A stretch of DNA of 64,000 nucleotides, taken from contig NZ_JACXAE010000053.1 of assembly GCF_014698965.1 (NCBI RefSeq), forward strand, positions 62,001-126,000, read 5' to 3'. The position numbers and the translations under genes were made by a program. The notes under the pieces were generated by a model, which saw only the letters and a list, made by a program, of their open reading frames with translations, ran no database searches and was not told the DNA's origin. Positions within the stretch are counted from its first letter, which is position 1. The number at the start of each line of letters is the position of its first letter. This DNA comes from Iningainema tapete BLCC-T55 (GTDB lineage Bacteria; Cyanobacteriota; Cyanobacteriia; Cyanobacteriales; Nostocaceae). Of this stretch, positions 55,021 to 64,000 are shown one piece after another.

Positions 55021-55938
55021 ATGCAAAACTTTCAAATAATTGGCATTGACTTAGGAGGAACAGCAATTAAGCTAGGGCGTTTCACCCAAGATGGCACTTG
55101 TTTACAATCCTTAACTGTACCAACACCCCAACCACCCATACCAGAAGCAGTTTTACCAGTAATAGTAGATGCAATTACTCAAATTGACCCAGAACAAAGT
55201 ACTATTGCTATAGGTGTTGGTACTCCAGGTCCATCTGATGCTCAAGGACGTATAGCCAAAATCGCGATTAACTTACCAAGATGGCTTGATGTTCCCGTAG
55301 CAGATTACCTAGAAGCGAAAACAGGCAAACCCACAGTTGTTGCCAACGATGCCAACTGTGCTGGTTTGGGAGAAGCTTGGCTAGGGGCAGGGCGACAGTA
55401 CAAAAATCTCATTATGCTCACTCTGGGAACTGGTGTGGGTGGAGCAATTATTTTAAATGGTAATCTGTTTATTGGGCATCATGGAGCAGCAGGAGAATTA
55501 GGATTAATTACTCTCAATCCAGATGGTCCAATATGTAATAGTGGTAATCAAGGTTCTTTGGAACAGTATGTTTCCGTCACAGCCATCCGCCGTCGCACCG
55601 GGAAAGAACCAGAGGAGTTAGGCATACTCGCCCAATCTGGAGATGCTGAAGCATTGACATTTTGGCAAGAATATGGTAGATATTTAGGCGCAGGGTTAGC
55701 AAGTTTGATTTACGTGCTGACACCAGAAGTGATCGTTATTGGTGGTGGCGTTAGCGCGAGTGCAGAATTTTTCTTACCTTCAGTTAAAGCAGAAATTGAG
55801 CGCCGAGTTGTACCTATATCTCGCTTGGGTTTACAGATATTACCAGCACAATTGGGCAACTCGGCTGGGATTGTTGGGGCGGCGAAGTTGGCACTGTTAG
55901 GAGTCAGGAGTCAGGAGTCAGGAGCCAAAATTAGTTAG
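55021..55938 (+). CDS. glk: ROK family glucokinase
   Basis: 305 residues. ATP/sugar motifs: IIGIDLGGTAIKLGRF, VVANDANCAGLGEAWLGAG, ITLNPDG region, MLTLGTGVGGAIILNG. The usual ROK zinc motif CxCGxxGCxE is replaced by CNSGNQGSLE, so zinc is likely not bound. It probably phosphorylates glucose; other sugars are possible. The end of the gene (LGVRSQESGAKIS) is coded by a TCAGGAG heptamer repeat, so the last few residues differ from normal. Standalone gene. Confidence 0.88.
   Translation: MQNFQIIGIDLGGTAIKLGRFTQDGTCLQSLTVPTPQPPIPEAVLPVIVDAITQIDPEQSTIAIGVGTPGPSDAQGRIAKIAINLPRWLDVPVADYLEAKTGKPTVVANDANCAGLGEAWLGAGRQYKNLIMLTLGTGVGGAIILNGNLFIGHHGAAGELGLITLNPDGPICNSGNQGSLEQYVSVTAIRRRTGKEPEELGILAQSGDAEALTFWQEYGRYLGAGLASLIYVLTPEVIVIGGGVSASAEFFLPSVKAEIERRVVPISRLGLQILPAQLGNSAGIVGAAKLALLGVRSQESGAKIS
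55897..55924. repeat. TCAGGAG tandem repeat at the 3' end of the glucokinase gene
   Basis: TTAGGAGTCAGGAGTCAGGA and further TCAGGAG units in the last codons; same unit as at 35525-35557. Confidence 0.8.
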
Positions 55939-55983
55939 CTTGGATAGACTTTCCTCCTTCTGCCCTCAGCATAGCTGTCTTCT

Positions 55984-56403
55984 TCACAAAGAATATCCTG
56001 TTGTTTTGTGAATGTAATCCATAACTTTTTTGTAGGAGTCTGGATTACTCACAGGGTTGATAATGATTGGGATGGTACTATCTGGGAGCCAAAACGTTAT
56101 TCTGCCATTGGGTTCTTGACAAAATGAGCTAATACATTTGAGATTAATTACGTATTCATTTCGCTCGTAAATAATTTTTACCCAATGAGCGTGATCAATT
56201 CCCAACTCTTGTACCTGACGCATATACTTTAAAATGCTTTGATAGTCTTTCTGGTTACTTTGCGGGTTGATGACTATGGGGATGGCACAATCTGGTAACC
56301 AAAATGTCACCCTGCCATTCTGTTCCGAACAAAAAGCAGTAACACGCTCCAAGTTAACTATATATCTATTTCTTTCATAATGGATTTTCATCCAGTACGC
56401 CAC
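55984..56403 (-). CDS. Duplicated-domain small protein of unknown function
   Basis: 139 residues made of two tandem copies of about 65 residues. Copy 1: WMKIHYERNRYIVNLERVTAFC...NGRVTFWLPDCAIPIVINP; copy 2: WVKIIYERNEYVINLKCISSFC...NGRITFWLPDSTIPIIINP. Each has a beta-strand-rich pattern and a conserved Cys and FWLPD. No catalytic motif was recognised. The clean internal duplication and stable frame support a real gene. Confidence 0.75.
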   Translation of the reverse strand: MAYWMKIHYERNRYIVNLERVTAFCSEQNGRVTFWLPDCAIPIVINPQSNQKDYQSILKYMRQVQELGIDHAHWVKIIYERNEYVINLKCISSFCQEPNGRITFWLPDSTIPIIINPVSNPDSYKKVMDYIHKTTGYSL

Positions 56404-56524
56404 AAAATACCCTCAACTCCCAAGTTTTACAGTAATCAATCGCGGTGTCACATCTGCCACTAAATAGTTGTCAGATGTTTAAAGTACCACTAACCAATCT
56501 CTTATAACCTAAAATCCAAAACTG

Positions 56525-58192
<1,668 letters not shown>

Positions 58193-58212
58193 CTAGCTAT
58201 TGTGCCACAGTT

Positions 58213-58241
58213 GTACAGACGCTCCGCCGGAGCGTCTCTAC
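58213..58241. repeat. Family A palindrome in a divergent promoter region
   Basis: GTACAGACGCTCC...GGAGCGTCTCTAC, one arm GTACAG and the other CTCTAC. Unlike the other copies it lies between the starts of two divergent genes (pyrG and the amidase), not after stops. Confidence 0.8.
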
Positions 58242-58275
58242 TGAATAACCTTATAAACTATTCTTTCATTTTGAC

Positions 58276-60018
58276 GTGAGAATTATTGTAGGATTATTAT
58301 TAACTTCTATAGTCACTACCGACCCTTTGGCAAATGAGCGATCGCTCAAGGTAGTTTATCCGCCGACAAACCACCGCACAAGCGCACAAAAAATTTTCTT
58401 TATCGGTACAGCACCACCAACTGGACAGGTTGTTATTAATGGTAAGCTAATTGACCGCAGTAAAGCAGGTCATTTTGCTCCCAGTTTTCCTCTACAGTTG
58501 GGAGAAAATGTTTTTACTGTACAATACCAGAAACAGGAAAAGATAATTAAGGTGACGCGGGTTTCTTCTGTACCAGAGACACCTCAAGGCGTGGGATTTG
58601 CTCCTAACTCGCTCACTCCCGCAGTAGATATTGCCAAACAACCCGGAGAATTAATTTGTTTTGGAGCGATCGCCACTCCAAATGCTAGTGTATCTGTAAA
58701 ATTAGGCAATAGCACCGTTGCCCTGACTCAACTGCAACAAACGCAATTACCTGCCAATTCTGCTGCCCTCACAGGCACAAATCAGTCTTCCACTCAATCT
58801 GCAGCAGGCAAATACGAGGGTTGTACAACAGTAGAAACAGTAGCTTCGTTAGGAAAACCCCAGTTTGAATTAACTTTTAATGGTCAAACTATAACTCAAC
58901 CAGGTACTGGCTCAATTCAAATCCTTTCCCCGAATCAGTTACAAGTTGCTCAAGTGACGGTAGAATCAGGTGTAGCTCGCACTGGTCCGAGTACAGATTA
59001 TTCTCGACTTACACCTCTACCCAAAGGTACCAAGGCAACAGTTACAGGTAGAGAAGGTGAGTGGTTACGTTTAGACTACGGTGGTTGGATTAATAGTAAA
59101 GAAACCACAATCATACCCTTCCCTAACCCTCCCCGCACGATTATTCGTTCTGTTGGCTATCGTAAACGCCCCGATGCGACAGAAATGATATTTCCGCTAC
59201 AAGAACCTGTACCTCTGAGTGTACAACAAGGTACTCGCACTTTCACTCTTACCCTTTATAACACCACTGCCCAAACCGACATTATTCGCTTGGATAATAA
59301 CCCCTTAATTTCTCGCCTAGATTGGCAGCAGGTGGCTCCAGGACAGGTACAATACACGTTTAACCTCAAAAAAGACCAACAGTGGGGATATCAGCTAAGA
59401 TACGAAGGTACAAACTTAATCTTATCTTTACGTCATGCGCCGACAATTACACGTAAAAAGCCTTTATCTGGTGTGAAGATCTTACTCGATCCCGGACATG
59501 GTGGTGCTGAATCTGGTGCAAGTGGACCTACAGGCGATCTGGAAAAAGATGTAAATTTAATAGTGTCTAAGTTATTGCGCGATGAGTTAGTGAAGCGAGG
59601 GGCGACAGTGGTGATGACGCGGGAGGATGACAAAGAACTTTCCCTCGTGGAAAGACAGGCAATCATTGATAAAGAACAACCATCCATAGCTCTTTCGATT
59701 CATCACAACTCTTTGCCTGATGAAGGTGATGCACAGAAAATTCAGGGTTTTGGGACTTTTTGGTATCAACCCCCAGCCCATAGTTTAGCTGTTTCTATCC
59801 ACGATTACGTTGTGAAAAAGCTGAAACGTCCTTCTTATGGGGTGTTTTGGAATAACTTGGCATTGACTCGCCCAAGCGTTGCCCCCTCGGTGTTGCTGGA
59901 GTTGGGCTTTATGAGTAATCCTAATGAGTTTGAGTTAGTGATGAATCCGGTGGAGCAGAAAAAGATGGCAGTGGCGATCGCTGATGGTGTTGTAGAGTGG
60001 TTCAAAGTCCGTATCTAG
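58276..60018 (+). CDS. amiC: N-acetylmuramoyl-L-alanine amidase with SH3 domain
   Basis: 580 residues. The N-terminus is short and weakly hydrophobic (about 1-20). Region about 30-215 is beta-rich, then an SH3b domain (about 230-280: VESGVARTGPSTDYSRL, LPKGTKATVTGREGEWLRLDYGGWI), an AMIN-like region (about 290-395) and Amidase_3 (about 403-578): ILLDPGHGGAESG (Zn His and Glu), LSIHHNSLPD (Zn His), LLELGFMSNPNE (catalytic Glu). It cuts the amide bond between MurNAc and L-Ala of the cell wall; in filamentous cyanobacteria AmiC homologues make septal nanopores. Starts with GTG. The gene name is by family. Confidence 0.9.
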   Translation: MRIIVGLLLTSIVTTDPLANERSLKVVYPPTNHRTSAQKIFFIGTAPPTGQVVINGKLIDRSKAGHFAPSFPLQLGENVFTVQYQKQEKIIKVTRVSSVPETPQGVGFAPNSLTPAVDIAKQPGELICFGAIATPNASVSVKLGNSTVALTQLQQTQLPANSAALTGTNQSSTQSAAGKYEGCTTVETVASLGKPQFELTFNGQTITQPGTGSIQILSPNQLQVAQVTVESGVARTGPSTDYSRLTPLPKGTKATVTGREGEWLRLDYGGWINSKETTIIPFPNPPRTIIRSVGYRKRPDATEMIFPLQEPVPLSVQQGTRTFTLTLYNTTAQTDIIRLDNNPLISRLDWQQVAPGQVQYTFNLKKDQQWGYQLRYEGTNLILSLRHAPTITRKKPLSGVKILLDPGHGGAESGASGPTGDLEKDVNLIVSKLLRDELVKRGATVVMTREDDKELSLVERQAIIDKEQPSIALSIHHNSLPDEGDAQKIQGFGTFWYQPPAHSLAVSIHDYVVKKLKRPSYGVFWNNLALTRPSVAPSVLLELGFMSNPNEFELVMNPVEQKKMAVAIADGVVEWFKVRI

Positions 60019-60643
60019 CTCTCAAAATTTTTTTTGGGCTATTAATGTTTACCTGTGCAAATGTTAAGTATCAAAGAAAGCACTTTTTTTGATATGTTGT
60101 CAGTATTTAAACTGCATAACTCTGATCAATACTAGCTTTTTCTTCATAATCTCTAGAGCGTAATCTTGAGAATAAATGCTTTTTTGATACCAATATCATG
60201 AATGTATTTACAAGTTTTCAACTTAGTGTAAGTATTTCTACCAAAACTTTACATATTCTTTAAAGATTTGTTTTTCTTTCCACATACTAACTTTATAGTT
60301 CTGCTTGGAAATTAGTGAAAATGTAGCTATATTTATTTCTGGGAATAAATAAATAAAGACGGAAACAAATATTCAAATAATCTGTCTAACGTAACAAACC
60401 AGAAAAAGGATCAACTTCTAATTTAATTATTTTTATGATCTTCACCACTTAACTGTGTCAGCTGCTCATACTAGCAGTAAAGTATAACACGTCCGTAACA
60501 GGGTATAAAAACTATGTAATCGATGGGTTAGTGCATTTATTACTATTGGTAGAAACGCTGAATCGGTAATAAACATATCTTTGTTCTAAATGCACTAAGT
60601 AGTTTTCGCATTTACTTGTAAAATTGATTCCAAAAAAATAACA
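60019..60643. other. Long AT-rich leader/promoter region before the polysaccharide genes
   Basis: 625 bases with no credible ORF. It is strongly AT-rich, with several T- and A-runs (60026-60035, 60085-60091). The span likely holds the promoter of the exopolysaccharide operon; an AGGGTATAAAAACTATG-like stretch near 60497-60514 is a possible -10 region. No hairpin or repeat family of this window is present. Confidence 0.5.
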
Positions 60644-61489
60644 ATGCTTAAAACTCACAATATCACTTATTTGAATAGTGATAGTAAGTTTATTGATTTA
60701 CTGAATGTAACAGTAAACAATATCACATTAATGGAGTTATTAGATAAGCTAAAGTATGGTGGTGTTGTATTTACCCCTAATGTAGACCATTTGATGAAAC
60801 TGCAAAAAAGTCAAGAGTTTTACAAAGTCTACCAACAGGCAGATTACAGGGTATGCGATAGTAAGGTCTTAATGTACGTAGCCAGTTTTTTAGGTACACC
60901 CGTCTTAGAAAAAATATCTGGTTCAGATTTATTTCCGGCTTTTTATAGCTACTATCAGCATGATGAAAACATGAAAGTATTTTTGCTTGGCGGTGAAGAA
61001 AGAGCAGTTAAAAGAGCGCAGAAGAATATTAATACTAAAGTAGGTAGGAATATTATCGTTGCAGCTCATTCCCCCTCTTATGGATTTGAAAAGCGTGAAG
61101 ATGAATGTCAACAAATCGTGAAAATGATTAATTCTTCGGGGGCAACAGTCCTAGCAATTGGAGTAGGAGCGCCCAAACAAGAATTATGGATAGCCAAATA
61201 TAAAAATCAGTTGAAGAATGTTAAGATATTCTTGGCTATAGGAGCAACAATTAACTTTGAAGCTGGGAATGTCAAGCGATCGCCAAAGTGGATGAGTGAA
61301 GTTGGACTTGAATGGCTATATAGATTATTAATGGAACCAAAACGACTTTGGAAGCGATATTTATTGGACGCAATCCCATTCTTATGGCTAATTATCCAAC
61401 AAAAGTTTCAGCTATACGAAAATCCTTGGAAAAAAGTCCAACATCAAACGATACAAATTCAGCCATCAGGAAGAGGTAAAAGGAAGTAG
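60644..61489 (+). CDS. WecG/TagA/CpsF family glycosyltransferase
   Basis: 281 residues. Family motifs: VFTPNVDHLMKLQKSQEFYKVYQQADYRVCD (in blocks), GTPVLEKISGSDLFPAF, FLLGG, AIGVGAPKQELWI, AIGATINFEAGNVKRSPKWM, GLEWLYRLLMEPKRLWKRY. It transfers a UDP-ManNAcA-like or ManNAc-type sugar to a lipid-linked intermediate in polysaccharide or teichoic-acid assembly. The C-terminal hydrophobic helix (FLWLIIQQKF) suggests membrane association. First gene of the locus, 65 bases before the Wzc-like gene. Confidence 0.92.
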   Translation: MLKTHNITYLNSDSKFIDLLNVTVNNITLMELLDKLKYGGVVFTPNVDHLMKLQKSQEFYKVYQQADYRVCDSKVLMYVASFLGTPVLEKISGSDLFPAFYSYYQHDENMKVFLLGGEERAVKRAQKNINTKVGRNIIVAAHSPSYGFEKREDECQQIVKMINSSGATVLAIGVGAPKQELWIAKYKNQLKNVKIFLAIGATINFEAGNVKRSPKWMSEVGLEWLYRLLMEPKRLWKRYLLDAIPFLWLIIQQKFQLYENPWKKVQHQTIQIQPSGRGKRK

Positions 61490-61554
61490 ATAAATTAGCT
61501 TATTTCTAATTCAAGCTGATTGAGATACGTGCAATCTACAAATAAGGAAACTGT

Positions 61555-63789
61555 ATGGAAAATAAAGGTAATACAGAGGATATAAATTTACAGAAATACT
61601 GGCTAGTTCTCAAACGTCGTTGGCTGGTAGGCTCGTCGGTATTCGTAGCCTGCTCAACTTTAGCCGGGTTTAGTTTATTTTTAGAAAAACCGTCTTACGA
61701 AGCGAGTGGAAAGCTTCTATTCTTAACCAATAGAACCTCCTCTTTGACTGGAGTAGGAGAAAAAATCGGGCATTTAGAGTCGATTAAGCGAGAATCCAAC
61801 CCCTTAGACACGCAAGCTTTGATAGTGCAGTCTGAGCCTGTTATTCAAAAAGTAATAAATAATCTAGAACTTAAAGATAAGAATGGTGCGCCTTTACGCC
61901 CAGAGGCAATTTCCATCAAGGCAGAAGCATTAACTGGTACAGATGTTCTGAAGGTTTCTTTCATATCTACAGATGCTGAATTAGCTAAATCAGTAGTTAA
62001 TCAGGTGATGAAAGTTTACATCGATAAAAACATTTTAACCAATCGATCAGAAGCCATATCAGCGGGTGAGTTTGTCACCACACAATTGCAACCAGCGAAA
62101 AGACAAGTAGACAAAGCAGCAGAAGAACTACGTCGGTTTAAAACGAAGAATCAAGTAATTGATTTACAAGAAGAAACAGAAGGCACAGTTAAAACAATTA
62201 CTAGTATAGATGAAGAATTAAATAATGCTAAATCTCAATTAGCAGATTTGGGCGCTCAGGAAATACAAATAACTAGGCAAATAAATTTGCCTACACAAAA
62301 CGCTGTAGATATAACTTCTCTAAGTCAAATACCTGGAGTACAAGAAGCATTAGCTGAACTACAAAAGGTACAAAATCAGCTAGCAGCAATGAGAACTCGC
62401 TACAGTGATGCCCATCCATCAGTAATCGATCTGCAAGAGAAAGAAGCAGCTTTAAATTCCATATTACAACAAAGAACTGCTCAATCTTTAGGCAGCGAAA
62501 CTCAAGTAGCTCCAGGAAAGTTACAAATAGGTAAAATCAAACAAGATTTGACTGCAGAGTTCGTCAAGTTGCAGTCACAACGTTCAGGTTTAGAGCAGAA
62601 AATCAACACTTTGTCTGAACTCAGAAATGCTTATAAGCAAAGAGCTGATATTCTACCCACATTAGAGAAAAAGCAAGGAGAACTAGAGCGCAGTTTGTCA
62701 GTAGCACAAAAAAGCTACGAGAATCTGTTAACTAGACTACAAGAAATCAAAGTCGCAGAAAATCAAACTGTAGGTAACGCTCGCGTGCTTCAAGACGCCA
62801 ATGTGGAAAGTAACCCAGCGGCAATGAAGAAGAAACTAGGAATTTCTGTCGGTGGAGTATTTGCTGGGTTACTACTTGGTGTAGCAGCAGCATTTATAGT
62901 AGACTTAATTGATAGAAGGTTGAAAACAGCTAAAGAAGCAGAGGAACTTTTTGGTCATACTTTGCTAGGACTAATCCCTCAGTTTGAAACTAGCGACACA
63001 TCAATTACAGATAAAAACTTTGAAGGATCTTCTCCCCGAATTATTGTCGCCACGTCTCCTCGCTCTGTAGTTCATGAAGCATACCAAATGCTAGTAGCAA
63101 ATCTTAAGTTTACAAGCTTGGATAAAAAAGTTCGCACAATTGTGGTGACAAGTTCCCAAGCAGGAGAGGGGAAATCAGAAGTTTCTGCTAATTTAGCTGC
63201 GGTGATGGCTCAGGCGGGAAGAAGAGTTCTGCTCGTTGATGCAGATATGCGTCAACCCACTCAACACCACCTTTGGGATAGAATTAACGCTGTGGGTTTG
63301 AGCAACGTGATGGTTGGTCAAGATGAGTTTTCATTTGCTGTACAAAAAGTTACATCTTACTTATCAGTGCTTACTGCTGGTGTGATGCCACCCAACCCTA
63401 TGGCATTAATAGACTCAGAACGTATGAGTTCTCTACTGGACATGTTGTCTCAGAAGTATGATTATGTTATAATAGATACTCCACCATTAGTAGGAACTCC
63501 TGATGCAGCAGTTTTAGGTAAAATGGCAGATGGAGTCTTGATTGTAGTCAGACCAAGTGTTTTAAATTCTAACAGTGCAGTAGCCGCAAAATCTCTATTA
63601 GCACGTTCTGAGGCTAATATTTTGGGAATAGTCGCCAACGGTGTGGATGTTAAACAAGAGCCTGAAAGTTTCTTTTATTACCCCAGTAACCGTAACGACT
63701 ATAGCGTTGAGAAAGTAAGTAATAGAACACGTACAGTGTCTGTTGGTAATACGCATAAAAGTGAGAGAACCAGGGTTGAAGAAGAATAA
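61555..63789 (+). CDS. Wzc-like polysaccharide biosynthesis tyrosine autokinase
   Basis: 744 residues. N-terminal Wzz/chain-length domain with a TM at about 26-48, a long coiled-coil periplasmic region (about 170-390), a second TM at about 428-447, and a cytoplasmic BY-kinase domain: Walker A SSQAGEGKSEVS (Lys540), A' motif LLVDADMRQP, Walker B VIIDTPPLVGTPDAAVL. The C-terminal tail (after about 700) has only a few Tyr residues (FYYPSNRNDYSVEK). It autophosphorylates to control export of exopolysaccharide. Second gene of the locus; more genes probably lie to the right. Confidence 0.94.
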   Translation: MENKGNTEDINLQKYWLVLKRRWLVGSSVFVACSTLAGFSLFLEKPSYEASGKLLFLTNRTSSLTGVGEKIGHLESIKRESNPLDTQALIVQSEPVIQKVINNLELKDKNGAPLRPEAISIKAEALTGTDVLKVSFISTDAELAKSVVNQVMKVYIDKNILTNRSEAISAGEFVTTQLQPAKRQVDKAAEELRRFKTKNQVIDLQEETEGTVKTITSIDEELNNAKSQLADLGAQEIQITRQINLPTQNAVDITSLSQIPGVQEALAELQKVQNQLAAMRTRYSDAHPSVIDLQEKEAALNSILQQRTAQSLGSETQVAPGKLQIGKIKQDLTAEFVKLQSQRSGLEQKINTLSELRNAYKQRADILPTLEKKQGELERSLSVAQKSYENLLTRLQEIKVAENQTVGNARVLQDANVESNPAAMKKKLGISVGGVFAGLLLGVAAAFIVDLIDRRLKTAKEAEELFGHTLLGLIPQFETSDTSITDKNFEGSSPRIIVATSPRSVVHEAYQMLVANLKFTSLDKKVRTIVVTSSQAGEGKSEVSANLAAVMAQAGRRVLLVDADMRQPTQHHLWDRINAVGLSNVMVGQDEFSFAVQKVTSYLSVLTAGVMPPNPMALIDSERMSSLLDMLSQKYDYVIIDTPPLVGTPDAAVLGKMADGVLIVVRPSVLNSNSAVAAKSLLARSEANILGIVANGVDVKQEPESFFYYPSNRNDYSVEKVSNRTRTVSVGNTHKSERTRVEEE

Positions 63790-63837
63790 GCAATATCCGT
63801 GATGTCGCACTTGTTCTCTAAAATCGTCAAGGGTTAT

Positions 63838-63876
63838 TTGTCAATTGTCAACACAAATGACAAATGACAAATGACA
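63838..63876. repeat. ACAAATG tandem repeats
   Basis: TTGTCAATTGTCAACACAAATGACAAATGACAAATGACA: three ACAAATG units in tandem after TTGTCAA units. Lies between the Wzc-like gene and the right edge. Confidence 0.75.
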
Positions 63877-63977
63877 ATCCTTCCAAGTCAATGTGCAACA
63901 TGAAGTACCGCTTATGAATAGAAAAACCCAGTTCCTGGGAAAATTTATGAATTGGAAACTGGAATAGCAATAAAATT

Positions 63978-64000
63978 ATGGCTGCACAAATGTCCGCAAC
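63978..64000 (+). CDS. Possible start of the next gene, cut by the window edge
   Basis: ATG GCT GCA CAA ATG TCC GCA at the right edge is open and is in the same direction as the polysaccharide genes. Only seven codons are visible, with a weak upstream purine stretch (GGAATAG), so no product can be named. Confidence 0.3.

Noticed and set aside
63838-63876. Tandem ACAAATG units as a CRISPR or iteron origin
   Set aside because: The units are only seven bases, contiguous, and of the same type as other heptamer repeats in this window; no rep gene is near.

Overview
The window reads as chromosome of a filamentous, probably heterocyst-forming cyanobacterium (Nostocales type). The signs are abundant HIP1 octamers (GCGATCGC), an NTRC-type thioredoxin reductase fused to thioredoxin, a TxlA/HCF164-like thioredoxin, a Ser/Thr-His hybrid kinase, a XisI homologue, Uma2 nucleases, and many short dispersed repeats typical of that group. 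Taxonomy is inferred from gene content only; no rRNA gene is present. Most genes are single-copy housekeeping or regulatory genes in short, often convergent units rather than long operons.

Layout. 1-4 kb: peptidoglycan-binding protein, CHAD protein, DUF3616 protein, NIL-ferredoxin, TxlA-like thioredoxin. 4-13.8 kb: a giant STPK-AAA-GAF-histidine kinase, an Uma2 nuclease, a lipoprotein phosphodiesterase/phosphatase, a BON lipoprotein and a glycine-rich stress protein. 14-17.8 kb: two unusual histidine-kinase-like proteins flanking a SAM hydroxide adenosyltransferase-family gene. 17.9-24.7 kb: murE, glutaredoxin, a ParM/ParR-like pair, DedA, a Gfo/Idh/MocA oxidoreductase, queC. 24.7-30.5 kb: CNNM/CBS membrane protein, tRNA(CAT), pyrE, thiC with a TPP riboswitch, a pseudouridine synthase. 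30.7-35.3 kb: PAS histidine kinase, PP2C phosphatase and FHA-Ser/Thr kinase. 36.4-50.4 kb: an accessory region with a FkbM/TPR methyltransferase, a 1384-residue multi-domain glycosyltransferase, a GT41 (SPINDLY-like) transferase, a type IV pilin-like protein and a methyltransferase. It is interrupted by a broken REP-associated transposase, a toxin-antitoxin pair, an ATPase remnant, a nucleotidyltransferase and XisI. 50.8-60 kb: Uma2, antitoxin remnants, NTRC, an ABC permease, ROK glucokinase, pyrG and a cell-wall amidase. 60.6-64 kb: start of an exopolysaccharide locus (WecG/TagA transferase and Wzc-like tyrosine kinase).

The most interesting signals are these. (1) Two histidine-kinase-like proteins with complementary defects: the one at 14110-15555 keeps the phospho-acceptor His but has lost the ATP-binding boxes; the one at 16397-17776 keeps the ATP site but has Gln in place of His. 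Together they could form one split kinase. (2) A REP/RAYT unit at 43270-43989 whose transposase is itself broken by a different small dispersed repeat. (3) A palindromic repeat family (GTAGAGACG...CGTCTCTAC) that supplies stop codons to two genes and is inserted in frame in a third. (4) A ParM/ParR-like segregation pair in a chromosomal context. (5) A TPR/glycosyltransferase/methyltransferase cluster next to a pilin gene, in which two proteins share the same TPR-like module.
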